The notes: generated by a model not told the origin, from the sequence alone. Positions 1 to 8,380 are shown, counted from the stretch's first letter. The stretch: 49,738 nt of DNA from Gammaproteobacteria bacterium (GCA_021647705.1 JAKIUF010000033.1:1-49738), one strand, 5' to 3'. Program-made: numbers and translations.

Positions 1-948
1 TGCTTCTACCGGAGTGTGGGTGGTAAACAGATTACCGGCACGGGTAGCCCGCAAAGCCTCGCCAAAGTTACCCCCTGCACGCTGCATGTGATAACGCGCC
101 CGCTCCAGTATGGCGAAAGCGGCGTGGCCTTCGTTGAGGTGACAAACAGGACAGTGAATACCCAGGGTTTCCAGCAATCGCCAGCCACCAATGCCCAGCA
201 CCATTTCCTGTTGCAGACGCATCTCCTTGCCGCCGCCGTAAAGTTCACTGGTAATCCCTCGATCACCGGGATCATTGAGTGGATCGTTACTGTCGAGTAA
301 TAACAGCGAGCGACGCCCAGCCTGGGCACGCCAACTGCGCAAATGCAGGGAACGCCCAGGCAGCTCGATGCTGATACGCACCCATTCCCCATGATCATCA
401 CGCAGTGGCACCACCGGCAGCATGGTTGGGTCGTTATAGGGATAAAATTCAATTTGTTCGCCATTGGCATTTAATGCCTGGCGGAAATAACCCTGTTGGT
501 AAAGCAGGCCAACACCGATCAGTGGCACGTCCAGATCACAAGCGGTTTTGAGATAATCCCCCGCCAGCACACCCAGCCCACCGGAATAAATAGGCAGCGA
601 TTCGCAAATACCAAACTCCATACTGAAATAGGCAACATAACCATCAATAGCGTCATCGATGGTTTCCGAAAACCAGGAATGTTCACCAAAGTGAGCCTCC
701 CGTGCATCCAGTTGTTTTTGCAGTTTTTCGAGAAAGATTTTATCGCTGGCCAGTGCCTGTAAACGCCGGTCAGAGACCGTCTCCAGAATCAGCCAGGGGT
801 TGGCCGTTGCGTCCCATAAATCGGAATCCACTTGCTGCCACAAAGCATCCGCACCGTGATTCCAGCTCCAGCGTAAATCCAGTGCCAGTGTTGCTAACCC
901 TTTTACAGAGGCGGGCAAGGCCCGTGGCAAGTAATGATTGGTTTGCAT
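1..948 (-). CDS. glgP: Alpha-glucan (glycogen/maltodextrin) phosphorylase, N-terminal part, runs off the window
   Basis: The first 316 residues are visible; the frame stays open to base 1. The ATG at 948 has a GGAG about 8 bases upstream. The protein opens with the roughly 100-residue N-terminal domain (DUF3417 type) of the compact bacterial/archaeal alpha-glucan phosphorylases. It continues with YFSMEFGICESLPIYSGGLG, GDYLKTACDLDVPLIGVGLL and the HLNEGHAAF substrate-pocket motif near residue 283. These enzymes release glucose-1-phosphate from alpha-1,4-glucans in the cytoplasm, using pyridoxal phosphate; the PLP lysine would lie beyond the window. The gene starts 18 bases after the stop of the upstream permease, so the two are probably co-transcribed. 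The family is clear; the substrate (glycogen or maltodextrin) cannot be decided here. Confidence 0.93.
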   Translation of the reverse strand, partial: MQTNHYLPRALPASVKGLATLALDLRWSWNHGADALWQQVDSDLWDATANPWLILETVSDRRLQALASDKIFLEKLQKQLDAREAHFGEHSWFSETIDDAIDGYVAYFSMEFGICESLPIYSGGLGVLAGDYLKTACDLDVPLIGVGLLYQQGYFRQALNANGEQIEFYPYNDPTMLPVVPLRDDHGEWVRISIELPGRSLHLRSWRAQAGRRSLLLLDSNDPLNDPGDRGITSELYGGGKEMRLQQEMVLGIGGWRLLETLGIHCPVCHLNEGHAAFAILERARYHMQRAGGNFGEALRATRAGNLFTTHTPVEA

Positions 949-966
949 TGCATCATCTCCAAAAAA

Positions 967-2271
967 TCAATGTATCCGTCGTCGCTGACTGAACAGCAAC
1001 TCGAAAACAATAATCCCGACATAAAACAACCCCAGTGAAACCAGCGTAGCGGCCTCGTTATTTCCTAAATAGATACCCAAGGCTATCCAGCTCACCACCG
1101 TCATAAACAACCCCGCCAGTGGTACCCAGGGCCGGATGACAATCTGTTTACGCAGACGCCAGGCAGAAAGATTAATCGCAGCAAAAATCATCAGAAAAGT
1201 GGAACTGGCAAAGGATGAAATTATTGTAAGATTGGCGCTATTCACAAACAGCAGAGTGATGGCCGTAATAACAACCAGACTGACCCAGGGAATACCGTTC
1301 TCGCATCGACGGAAACCAAAAACCCTTGGCAACTGTTTCTCCCTGGCCATCTCTGCCCCCAGACGGGCAGTGCCAAACAGCGTCGCATTAATCGCAGAGG
1401 CCGTGGAAAAAAGTGCTGCCAGGCCAATAAGCATAAATCCTGCTTCCCCCAAAAAAGGCTTCGCTGCTACTGCCAAGGCATATTCCTGATAACGGTCTAT
1501 TTCTTCCGGCAACAGATTCCCTACTGCAACCAAAGAAACCAGCACGTAGATAACAATAGTGATACCGATAGACCAGAGAATGCCACGCGGCAGATTACGC
1601 TCAGGATTCTCCATTTCATTCACAGAATTGGAAATCAGCTCAAAACCCTCGTAAGCCACAAAAATCAACGCCGCCGCCATGAGCACGCCCAGATGGCCGT
1701 TATTGAACACCGGGGACACATAGTCACTTTTGATAAAAAACAAGCCGATAGCCGCAAACAGAAGCAGGATTAATACCTTGATGGTGACAATAACCAACTC
1801 GGCATTACCTGCCTCTTTCACGCCATAAAGATTAATACCCAGAAAAACCAGCAGTACCAGCGATGAAAGCAAATGCTGCATGGCAGAATGCACATCGACA
1901 CCACCGCCCAGCAGAGCCGCACCATAAACACCGAAGGTATAAGCGTAGAGCCCCATGGTACCGATATAACCCACCAACAGCAGCCAGCCGCCAATGCCTG
2001 CGATATTGCCTTGACCAAACGCCTGTTCCAGATAAGTGAAGCTACCGCCATCAGAACGAAAGGTCAGCCCTAACCGGGAATAGCTCCAGCCCGTCAACAG
2101 GGCAATCACACCTCCCAGCGCAAAAGCGATAGGGGCAGCATGTCCCGCCTGGGCGATGGCCAGACCCAACACCGAAAAAATACCGCCACCCACCATGCCG
2201 CCCACACCCATGGCAATGACTTGCTTAAGGTTCAGTTTGGCGGAAGTATTTTTTTCCGGTGTATTATTCAC
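967..2271 (-). CDS. APC-superfamily amino acid/polyamine permease
   Basis: A 434-residue polytopic membrane protein with about 12 hydrophobic segments. The N-terminus carries the APC signature around residues 21-40 (MGVGGMVGGGIFSVLGLAIA), where the broken first helix binds the substrate carboxylate and amino group. A FVAYEGFELISNSVNEMENP motif in the middle of the protein corresponds to helix 6 and the following loop. The start is a GTG; no ATG occurs earlier in the frame, and the next ATG would cut into helix 1. The substrate cannot be named. It lies directly upstream of the glucan phosphorylase gene, in the same direction. An amino acid/proton symporter is the family-based expectation. Confidence 0.88.
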   Translation of the reverse strand: MNNTPEKNTSAKLNLKQVIAMGVGGMVGGGIFSVLGLAIAQAGHAAPIAFALGGVIALLTGWSYSRLGLTFRSDGGSFTYLEQAFGQGNIAGIGGWLLLVGYIGTMGLYAYTFGVYGAALLGGGVDVHSAMQHLLSSLVLLVFLGINLYGVKEAGNAELVIVTIKVLILLLFAAIGLFFIKSDYVSPVFNNGHLGVLMAAALIFVAYEGFELISNSVNEMENPERNLPRGILWSIGITIVIYVLVSLVAVGNLLPEEIDRYQEYALAVAAKPFLGEAGFMLIGLAALFSTASAINATLFGTARLGAEMAREKQLPRVFGFRRCENGIPWVSLVVITAITLLFVNSANLTIISSFASSTFLMIFAAINLSAWRLRKQIVIRPWVPLAGLFMTVVSWIALGIYLGNNEAATLVSLGLFYVGIIVFELLFSQRRRIH

Positions 2272-2339
2272 GGATGTTACGCAGGCCTCAAATGTGAATT
2301 AAACGCTAAAATATCTGTTTTAAGAATCATCGGGTATTT

Positions 2340-2423
2340 AACGCAGAGGTCGCAAAGACGCAAAGGGCGTAGAGAAAAACACTAAAAACTTTGCGTCCTC
2401 TGCGTCTTTGCGACCTCTGCGTT
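2340..2423. repeat. Large palindromic intergenic repeat
   Basis: Left arm 2340-2362 and right arm 2401-2423 are a perfect 23-base inverted repeat (core GCAGAGGTCGCAAAGACGCA) around a 38-base loop. A diverged relative lies at 3985-4063. Such gcagagg/gacgcaaag palindromes are dispersed in many proteobacterial genomes. The rest of 2272-2610 shows no gene. It could fold in RNA and act between the permease and the next gene, but it is not a standard U-tailed terminator. Confidence 0.75.
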
Positions 2424-2610
2424 TATCACACACCCCTTGTCAGTACCACGACAGTATAACCTCCTAATACACTGGAACGATTATCCGAGAGCTTCTGATA
2501 TTGCACAGGCTTCAATCAGAATATGCGTTGCAGCATCATGTAAAAACCATCAGCCATTGATTCATTATTCGCACACGTAACATCCGTTATTCATCCTGTT
2601 TCAGGAAGTA

Positions 2611-2997
2611 TCAGCGCAGATGGATCGTGACATCCCGGACACCCTCTCCCGTCAACACATCACAAGCCTGCTCTACTTCATCCTGATTGCCATGCACCAC
2701 GAGCAGATAACAGCCTGACCCAATGACCGCTTCATAACGAATGATGCTGTCTTCAGGAATAGCGATATTGTAAAGTGCCGCCCCCAGAGTGCTGAGCCCG
2801 TCTATCGCTACCGCATCCTCAAGCGCCGCAAGAAGATATTCTTCACAAGGGTAATCATTACCAACAATAGAAAGTTTATTGGCATCAAAACCTTTTTTTT
2901 GCAGCAGATACACGATCGCTTCAGCCTGAAAATGGTCGTTACAAACCGTGATACAACTGTTCTCCCAGGCCATATCTCCGTTCCTCCACAAGCACAT
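2611..2997 (-). CDS. Small protein related to the general-stress 17M-like/DUF1269 family, lacking the central hydrophobic segment
   Basis: 128 residues. The start is probably the second methionine (MAWENS, 2973), because the first seven residues look non-native. Residues about 35-55 (KLSIVGNDYPCEEYLLAALE) and 57-110 (AIDGLSTLGAALYNIAIPED, then EAVIGSGCYLLVVHG) match the two ends of DUF1269-type proteins as I recall them. The roughly 50-residue Gly/Trp-rich membrane-associated hairpin that normally separates those ends is absent. Function is unknown; the family is linked to stress and permeability. It sits between the Crp-type regulator and the permease, in the same direction. Expressed gene likely, family assignment moderate. 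Confidence 0.6.
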   Translation of the reverse strand: MCLWRNGDMAWENSCITVCNDHFQAEAIVYLLQKKGFDANKLSIVGNDYPCEEYLLAALEDAVAIDGLSTLGAALYNIAIPEDSIIRYEAVIGSGCYLLVVHGNQDEVEQACDVLTGEGVRDVTIHLR

Positions 2998-3069
2998 GAA
3001 TTATCCGGGGTCGATAATTAACTGATGCCTGATTCTTACCCGAAAGGCGGGAGAATTCTGCTACCAGAG

Positions 3070-3798
3070 TTACACAGATACCTTGTGGGGGATGTCTTCG
3101 GCTCGTTTTACCAGCTCCTGCAAAGCTTCAATTTCCAGATGGCCACGACGGGCATCAACGATGCCTTCCTGTTTCCAGTGTTGCAACTGGCGATTAACCA
3201 CCACTCGCACACTACCGATCATCTCCGCCAAAGACTCATGGGAAAGATCATTAATCAGGCGTGGCGTCACCTGCTGTTGTTCTTCGTCCGAATCTACATG
3301 GCGCAAAATCAGCCGCGCCAGACGGGTCTCCGTATCATGCAATGCCAGATCAGCAGCCAGACCGGCCAGACTGCACATCTGCTCACCCAGATACGGCAGC
3401 AAGTTACGATTGAATTCCGGGTGTTCTTCAAGCCATTGACGCGCCTCGCCCATGGGCAGGCTCAGCAGGGTAACGTCATCCAGGGTTTCCAGCATCACAT
3501 CATGCGCCTTGCCATCCAGCAGGCTGAAAATACAAAACGGTTCACCCGGGCCCAGCAAAAACAAAGTAATCATGCGACCGCTTTCGGGATTACTGCGGCT
3601 GAGACGCACCCGCCCGGAAAGCAGGATATGAAAACGCTGCCAGGTTTCCTCCATAGGCAACTGGCGACGGCGTTTCCAGGTTTCCCGCCGACAACGTGTC
3701 ACGATATCCTCGATAGCACTCGGCCCCAGCCCGGAAAAAAGGGATGACTCTTTCAGACAGCCGATGCTTTCGTTAAAAAATGTCGATTCGGGATTCAT
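3070..3798 (-). CDS. Crp/Fnr-family transcriptional regulator
   Basis: 242 residues: an N-terminal cyclic-nucleotide-type beta-barrel (about 15-130, with FHILLSGRVRLSRSNPESGR and LGPGEPFCIFSLLDG), a dimerisation helix, and a C-terminal Crp-type winged helix (about 160-230, with LSHESLAEMIGSVRVVVNRQ as the helix-turn-helix). The Fnr N-terminal cysteine cluster is absent, so it is not an Fe-S oxygen sensor. The Arg/Ser phosphate-binding pattern of true cAMP receptors is not clear, so the effector is unknown. It is monocistronic or leads into the 2611-2997 gene. Targets cannot be read from the sequence. Confidence 0.88.
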   Translation of the reverse strand: MNPESTFFNESIGCLKESSLFSGLGPSAIEDIVTRCRRETWKRRRQLPMEETWQRFHILLSGRVRLSRSNPESGRMITLFLLGPGEPFCIFSLLDGKAHDVMLETLDDVTLLSLPMGEARQWLEEHPEFNRNLLPYLGEQMCSLAGLAADLALHDTETRLARLILRHVDSDEEQQQVTPRLINDLSHESLAEMIGSVRVVVNRQLQHWKQEGIVDARRGHLEIEALQELVKRAEDIPHKVSV

Positions 3799-3984
3799 TC
3801 ACTGCTCTCCTTGGTCTCTGTTATCCGGCAGATCAATGTTTCCACCTTCCTGTCAGGCACTTCTCTATTTTTCCAGTGCATGCAGTAGCTGACTCCCGTT
3901 ACGAGAACAAGTCAAGTCTAACTTAGGAATGGAAAACCTCGCCCGAGCAAACAGTGGAAATAAAAACATAGCATCTGTTATGCA

Positions 3985-4063
3985 GAGCTTGCGGAGACAC
4001 AGAGGTTCAGAGTTTTTTAGTGTTTTTCTCTGTGTCTTCGTGTCTCTGCGGCCTCTGCGTTTA
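3985..4063. repeat. Imperfect palindromic repeat (gacacagag/ctctgtgtc type)
   Basis: GCGGAGACACAGAGG near 3991 is complementary to CTCTGTGTCTTCGTGTCTC and GGCCTCTGCG at 4028-4058, enclosing a T-rich loop. It resembles the 2340-2423 element in length, loop composition (aaaaacactaaaaact versus agtgttttt) and CTCTGCG ends. I read the two as members of one dispersed family. Confidence 0.6.
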
Positions 4064-4146
4064 CAAGCACTGGACTTAACAAAGCCACAGTCTTACAGAC
4101 AGCCCCGGTTTTTGACCAAGAAGTTAAGTCGATTTTCCTGCTTATT

Positions 4147-4220
4147 GTAGGCTGGCGGTGAGCTTACGAACCCCAACAGGGCCGGTGATATTGGGGATCG
4201 TAAGCTCACCATCAACCTAC
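4147..4220. repeat. 30-base inverted repeat (GTAGGYTG...CCCCAA type)
   Basis: Arms 4147-4176 and 4191-4220 match at 26 of 30 positions around a 14-base loop. The arms begin GTAGG and carry GGTGAGCTTACGA then CCCCAA. This matches the general look of widespread GTAGGTTGGGTGAGC-type intergenic repeats. It lies 3' of yceH on the minus strand, so it could also act as a transcript-end hairpin, but no U-run follows. Confidence 0.7.
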
Positions 4221-4373
4221 GCCAGACAGAAACTTTGGCTTAACTTAATAGCATTGGGTAACGTCCATTTTTTTAGCTTTTTTTCGAGAAATAAAACAAC
4301 TTTTTCCGTAGCCAAAATATCAAGCAATGACCGCATTCTCTTGATAAAACTTAACGCCTCACCATCAGGTTGA

Positions 4374-5036
4374 TCATGATGACGTCTTTAACTGCTCCTT
4401 AAGCATGGCAACCTCAGTTTCCAGCTTGCTGACCCGCTGTGCCAATTCAGACACATCCCCGGACTCTGAAGCCCTGGTGTCAATCGCAGTTTGTGTTTGG
4501 CTAACATGTGCTTCAATATCAATGGGGCCGGAAAACAAATGCATGTACTCTGCATCCTTTCGCCCGGGCGTGCGCGGCAATTTCACCACCAATGGACTGC
4601 CATCCCGCTCGATCAACCCGGTAAGGGAATTTATAACAGCAGCATTATCGGCAAAGGCATGCAAACGACCACTACGCGCCCTCAACTCTCCAGGCGTTTG
4701 AGGACCGCGCAGCAACAATAAGCAAACAATAGCAAACTGAGAAGCATCAAATTGATATTCGCCAAACTGCGTATTGCACAAAAGCTGTGTGTATTTTTCA
4801 ACCCCACTCTTGAAATTTTCCTCAACACGCACGAGATGCTTGGCCTGCAAGTCGCGGATGGTACGCTGCACCACACCTCGCTCCAGAGACATTATAGGGT
4901 TACGGCTGGACTTCTGATTGCAAGCACTGGTCAAAGTATTAAGCGTAAGAGGGTATTGCTCCGGTGTAACGACGGATTTTTCCATCAGACAAGCAATCAC
5001 GCGGGCTTCGTTAGCAGATAAATTCAATAGCATCAT
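4374..5036 (-). CDS. yceH: YceH family protein (DUF480)
   Basis: 220 residues, the usual length for YceH. The N-terminus LSANEARVIACLMEK, then TPEQYPLTLNTLTSACNQKS and the NPIM...V..TIRDL stretch, are diagnostic of the two tandem winged-helix domains of DUF480. The C-terminus (about 185-217) is a short coiled coil. The second ATG (5033) sits better behind AGGATCC than the first. The molecular role is unknown; the fold suggests DNA or protein binding in the cytoplasm. Confidence 0.92.
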   Translation of the reverse strand: MMLLNLSANEARVIACLMEKSVVTPEQYPLTLNTLTSACNQKSSRNPIMSLERGVVQRTIRDLQAKHLVRVEENFKSGVEKYTQLLCNTQFGEYQFDASQFAIVCLLLLRGPQTPGELRARSGRLHAFADNAAVINSLTGLIERDGSPLVVKLPRTPGRKDAEYMHLFSGPIDIEAHVSQTQTAIDTRASESGDVSELAQRVSKLETEVAMLKEQLKTSS

Positions 5037-5070
5037 TGGATCCTCATTATTCTTGTCAAAGTATCAAAGT

Positions 5071-5092
5071 GGTCATTGCTTGATATTACACA
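5071..5092 (+). repeat. Solo REP-like motif (GGTCATTGCTTGATATTACA)
   Basis: Nearly identical to the REP core that brackets the 11078-12019 transposase. It stands alone upstream of yceH, at the left edge of the accessory island. The rest of 5037-5325 is AT-rich and shows no gene. Confidence 0.65.
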
Positions 5093-5325
5093 GTTTTATT
5101 GTCGCCATTCCACGTATTTCCACCACACGAGTTGTCAAGTAATATAAGCTACCAACAAACTATAGTCAGAATAATTGACTAATTTCCATTATCTAATTGA
5201 CTGAGTAGATAATTGAAATATCTGAGTTTTGCTCTCCGGCACGGATTTATCATCCGATACCGATTGCTAGCCACGCCGAAAACGTTGAAAATCGACTACG
5301 AATATCAACAAAACAACTTCATGTT

Positions 5326-5985
5326 ATGGATAAAATAAAAAAACTATTTACTTTAGCTGTATTTGTTAGTTTATCTGGCACTGCCTATAGTAATAATTTT
5401 CACAAAAACACAGCACAGCCCGAAACTACAAATATAAAGAAAAATGTACGCAATACCGTGGGGCTTGACTTACTAACAAGCTATGACAGAGACCTCTGGG
5501 AGGGTCCCGCAGGCTGGTCTGATAAACAATGGAAATGGAAAAAACGCCTTCGCTGGAATAAAGAATGCGATTATGTTGGCGAAATTGAAATTCACTCCGT
5601 ATCAAAAAACCAGCAGTTGATACAAGTCATGTGTGTACCCGGCGCATATCAAGCAATGTACTATCTTTTTTTATACGACTCAAAAAGTAAATCCGCGCAA
5701 CAGCTAGCCCTTGGTGCTCCCGAAAACACCGACAAACTTAATGAAATATCAGGCCACCTGAAATTTAATGAAGAACGCACCCTGCTTTCAATCGTAACCC
5801 TTTCCAGGGGCACAGGGGATTGCGGTATTTATCGCGTCTTCAGATTTATAAAACCTGATTTTTCACCCGAACTTATCGAAAAACGAAAAAGAGAATGCAG
5901 TGAAAACAGCCCTCCTGAGAATCCACCAGAATCATTTCTTAACCCTAAGAAATGGCCTTTAGTGAACATCAACAAAAAAATGTAA
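5326..5985 (+). CDS. Secreted hypothetical protein, possibly DUF1176-like
   Basis: 219 residues and one of the few plus-strand genes. It has a clear signal peptide (MDKIKKLFTLAVFVSLSGTA, cleavage after about 22). The mature part is rich in aromatic and charged residues (WSDKQWKWKKRLRW near 68) and has paired cysteines (for example near 81, 104, 168, 185). The segment LSRGTGDCGIYRVFRFIKPD near 160 recalls the GDCG...YR pattern of DUF1176 periplasmic proteins, which is only a weak hint. Codon use is AT-rich compared with the nuo genes. It ends 24 bases from the convergent transposase gene. Function unknown; a periplasmic or surface protein acquired with the island is plausible. Confidence 0.7.
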   Translation: MDKIKKLFTLAVFVSLSGTAYSNNFHKNTAQPETTNIKKNVRNTVGLDLLTSYDRDLWEGPAGWSDKQWKWKKRLRWNKECDYVGEIEIHSVSKNQQLIQVMCVPGAYQAMYYLFLYDSKSKSAQQLALGAPENTDKLNEISGHLKFNEERTLLSIVTLSRGTGDCGIYRVFRFIKPDFSPELIEKRKRECSENSPPENPPESFLNPKKWPLVNINKKM

Positions 5986-6009
5986 AACTCCACAAAATAA
6001 AGAAACGCT

Positions 6010-6693
6010 TTATATCTCACCAGCATCTTTTTTAGGTCGGCCTTGAGGTCGATATTGAAGCGCCTTTCCTGCCAACTTTTCCAGTTTTTTAATAAACCGC
6101 CCCGAACCACAGGGTAAACCCTTATCAGCATTTCGCCTCAAAATACTGATTTTTTCAAGATCATCCCCTTCTGCCAACCAGGCCGACCAATCAGCAATTT
6201 GCGCTAACTGGCGTTGCCAGGCAACTTTTCGACTTAGAAGATCATCTTCTCGCAGGTGACAATGTGCTGCTGCACTGGACCATGGATACCGTTCACACTT
6301 CCGCACTATTCCAGCTCGTACAGGATTGCGCTCAACATAACGAATAGCAGCCCATAGATAGGCTTCATCAAGCGGAGAGGAAAAATATCGGCCTTGCCAA
6401 ACATGCCCTTTCCAACCGTGTTCTCGATTAAGTCGTTGCGCATAACGCATATGTAAGGGCTTGAGGACTGCTTGCAACCCATCCTCTGTACGCGGGATCA
6501 CGATAAGATGGATATGGTTAGTCATGAGGCAATAAGCGATGACGTCCAGCTTGTGCTTTTGACTGTATTCTTTCAGCCAGCTGAGATATACCTTTCTGTC
6601 TTCATCCGAATAAAAAACATCTTCACGACGATTGCCACGCTGGGTAATGTGGTGAGGCACACCTGCAAATACTGTTCTCGCTACTCTAGGCAT
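6010..6693 (-). CDS. REP-associated tyrosine transposase (IS200-like Y1 family), RAYT 1
   Basis: 227 residues. MPRVARTVFAGVPHHITQRG is the typical Y1_Tnp opening. The HUH motif is NHIHLI (His-hydrophobic-His) near residue 60. The catalytic tyrosine is probably in MRYAQRLNREHG near residue 85. The motifs WQGRYFSSPLDE and YVERNPVRAG follow. These cytoplasmic enzymes nick single-stranded REP hairpins, forming a 5'-phosphotyrosine link. The C-terminus ends in a basic GRPKK tail. A REP-like motif lies just upstream at 6717-6742. All catalytic motifs are intact, so it is probably active. It is not the same subfamily as the 11078-12019 copy. Confidence 0.92.
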   Translation of the reverse strand: MPRVARTVFAGVPHHITQRGNRREDVFYSDEDRKVYLSWLKEYSQKHKLDVIAYCLMTNHIHLIVIPRTEDGLQAVLKPLHMRYAQRLNREHGWKGHVWQGRYFSSPLDEAYLWAAIRYVERNPVRAGIVRKCERYPWSSAAAHCHLREDDLLSRKVAWQRQLAQIADWSAWLAEGDDLEKISILRRNADKGLPCGSGRFIKKLEKLAGKALQYRPQGRPKKDAGEI

Positions 6694-6716
6694 ATAGGAA
6701 TTGTAACATAACAGAA

Positions 6717-6742
6717 AATAAAGGGTAGCGTCCCCTTTTTTC
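6717..6742 (-). repeat. REP-like motif upstream of RAYT 1 (GGGGACGCTACCCTTTATTT)
   Basis: On the minus strand the transposase leader reads AAAAAAGGGGACGCTACCCT followed by TTATTTTC. Related copies occur at 7914-7937 and, diverged, at 9589-9611. GGGGAC-type tags are commonly found beside genes of this transposase class. Confidence 0.6.
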
Positions 6743-6756
6743 CCTATGCTCCATCT

Positions 6757-6946
6757 TTAACGTTTCATGGGTTTTTTCATAATGTCACCGTCTCGATATT
6801 CCTTCTTCCAACGGTATAGCATTATGGGGGTGAATATCGAAAACGTCTGCAACATCCTGTGCCTGGACGCCAAGCAATGCTCCCAGCTCTACAGCGGTTG
6901 CCTTGAACCAGTCATCGTAATAATTGTACTTTGTTTTTCTGACCAT
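6757..6946 (-). pseudogene. IS3-family orfA transposase remnant, frameshifted and truncated
   Basis: From the ATG at 6946 the frame reads MVRKTKYNYYDDWFKATAVE followed by LGALLGVQAQDVADVFDIHP, matching IS3-type OrfA helix-turn-helix N-termini. After DIHP the OrfA pattern continues only in the next frame (MLYRWKKEYRDGDIMKKP) and then stops at 6757. A 1-base shift plus the absence of the rest of orfA, of orfB and of terminal repeats mark a decayed fragment. The first frame alone would give a 53-residue product. Confidence 0.7.
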
Positions 6947-7046
6947 TTGATCACCTCTAATAAATACTCAATTAGAGGTGTGTAAAACTGGGGTAGGTTC
7001 CCGAGACTTTTGATTGTCCAAGTGCATGCGATTGTTATGCGATTAC

Positions 7047-7685
7047 TCAGTTTTCACTAATGCTAATGGACATATAATCAGCTCCATATAGATACCACAA
7101 TACCTCATCAATTTTTATGGAATATTTCTTTCCTTTATGTTCAACGACATATGTTCCATCCTGAGTAACAGAACCCTCGAACAGAACTTGACTACGTTCA
7201 AGCTTCCCTATCAATGACTTATATTTTATTTTCTTGTCTAAGATACCCTTATCATCAGTTTTGAAAATCAGTAACTTCGACGGCTTTATCGGTTTAATGT
7301 TATCTGCAAAAAAGACAAATTGCTCACCGGAAGGTAATTTAACTAATTTTGGGTAATATTGTTGGATCGTGACTGCATTGCCTACACCAGCATATGCACT
7401 CGAAATAAATGAGAACGCCGATCCTGTGTGGTTCTTATTTTCAGAAGGAGGAGCTGAGAATAGACCCACATTAGCATTTGCAAGGAAAACAAAAAGCGGT
7501 ATGGCGAGTAGTATTATGCCGATAATGGCTGAGACACTCCTTCCGATTTTATCAATCGTAGGTAGCTTAATCGGGCCAAATACCACCGGGTTTATACAAA
7601 AGACACTAACCATAATAAAAGCTATGCCACCAAAAAAGCTTAATTTATCAAAACTACTATTGATTATCGCTGTAATCCATTCCAT
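7047..7685 (-). CDS. Hypothetical membrane protein of the toxin island
   Basis: 212 residues from the preferred ATG at 7685, which has GGGGA 8 bases upstream; a farther ATG at 7700 lacks this. Two hydrophobic segments (about 18-36 FGGIAFIMVSVFCIN and 50-70 SAIIGIILLAIPLFVFLANA) are followed by a soluble C-terminal half of beta-strand character (QFVFFADN, YVVEHKGKKYSIKI). No family recognised. It lies in the AT-rich island downstream of the 8949-7943 pair, in the same orientation. A membrane-anchored immunity protein is one possibility, not shown. Confidence 0.55.
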   Translation of the reverse strand: MEWITAIINSSFDKLSFFGGIAFIMVSVFCINPVVFGPIKLPTIDKIGRSVSAIIGIILLAIPLFVFLANANVGLFSAPPSENKNHTGSAFSFISSAYAGVGNAVTIQQYYPKLVKLPSGEQFVFFADNIKPIKPSKLLIFKTDDKGILDKKIKYKSLIGKLERSQVLFEGSVTQDGTYVVEHKGKKYSIKIDEVLWYLYGADYMSISISEN

Positions 7686-7913
7686 TTCAATTGTCCCCAT
7701 TCTTCATCGCATAACATTTGTATATCGATCACGCTCACTTTGCAGTTCAGGTTATTTTTTGAGCAGCACCGTAAGCTTATGATTTTACAGCCTTTAACTA
7801 ACTTACCTTAAATTCACGCCATTGCAAAGTGAACATACACCCTATTTCTATAGACAGGGTTCAATATCCACCATTAATTTTCCTCAACCCATTGCATTCA
7901 TTACAACAAGAAA

Positions 7914-7937
7914 ATAAGGGGACGTTACTTTTATTCT
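7914..7937 (+). repeat. REP-like motif (AAGGGGACGTTACTTTTATT)
   Basis: The same family as the leader of RAYT 1 (6717-6742), in the opposite orientation. It lies just downstream of the 7943-8380 stop codon. The rest of 7701-7942 shows no gene. Confidence 0.55.
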
Positions 7938-7942
7938 TTCTA

Positions 7943-8380
7943 TCAAAGCTTTTTGCATTCCCACTTCGCCAACCAAGCAGCTTCCTCAGTATCGCTGAGA
8001 TTTAAGGGCAAAGCTCCTATGCAAACAACAGTATTATCATCAATCAGACCTAACGCTAACTTTTCCCCTTTGGAAACATCGCCTAATTCAGGATTTGGCA
8101 AAACAAATGTTATTATGTCTATTTTCTCGGGAAAGTCGCTTCGGAGAACCCTCCCTTCCAATGAGACCGGGTCAGGCATATCTGCTGCAAATGATGGTGA
8201 TTTAATCCATTTACTTACAGCTTCTAACTCAACCACTTCAATAATCACTTTATGCTTAACTATACGGTCCGCTGCCCATTCCCAGTTAAAGGTTTTATTA
8301 TTACTAAAAAATGACATTGCACTAGCTCCTGCCATAATAAATGTGGTGAAAATTAAAACAAATAATTTAGACTTGTTCAT
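7943..8380 (-). CDS. Signal-peptide hypothetical protein; candidate periplasmic immunity protein
   Basis: 145 residues with a clean signal peptide (MNKSKLFVLIFTTFIMAGAS, cleavage near 21). The mature protein is acidic to neutral with an alpha/beta pattern (KVIIEVVELEAVSKWIKSP, EKIDIITFVLPNPELGDVSK). The ATG overlaps the stop of the 8949 gene by four bases (ATGA), so translation is coupled. A small exported protein coupled to a putative cell-wall hydrolase is the arrangement expected for a periplasmic immunity protein. That role is inferred from context; no sequence family is recognised. Confidence 0.6.
   Translation of the reverse strand: MNKSKLFVLIFTTFIMAGASAMSFFSNNKTFNWEWAADRIVKHKVIIEVVELEAVSKWIKSPSFAADMPDPVSLEGRVLRSDFPEKIDIITFVLPNPELGDVSKGEKLALGLIDDNTVVCIGALPLNLSDTEEAAWLAKWECKKL

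Larger units (their letters stand above)
3799..4373. other. 575-base intergenic region carrying two unrelated palindromic repeats
   Basis: No convincing gene on either strand; the short open frames here run through the repeats. It contains an imperfect hairpin at 3985-4063 related to the one at 2340-2423, and a second family at 4147-4220. It separates the crp-like gene from yceH. The crp-like promoter should lie at its left end, but I cannot point to a convincing -35/-10 pair. Confidence 0.6.

Noticed and set aside
3025..3747. 240-residue plus-strand open frame opposite the Crp-like regulator
   Set aside because: Composition (His/Gln-rich) and position are those of an antisense shadow; the minus frame has full Crp/Fnr homology.
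4158..4373. 71-residue plus-strand frame after the Crp-like gene
   Set aside because: Starts inside the palindromic repeat at 4147-4220 and has no homology or ribosome site.
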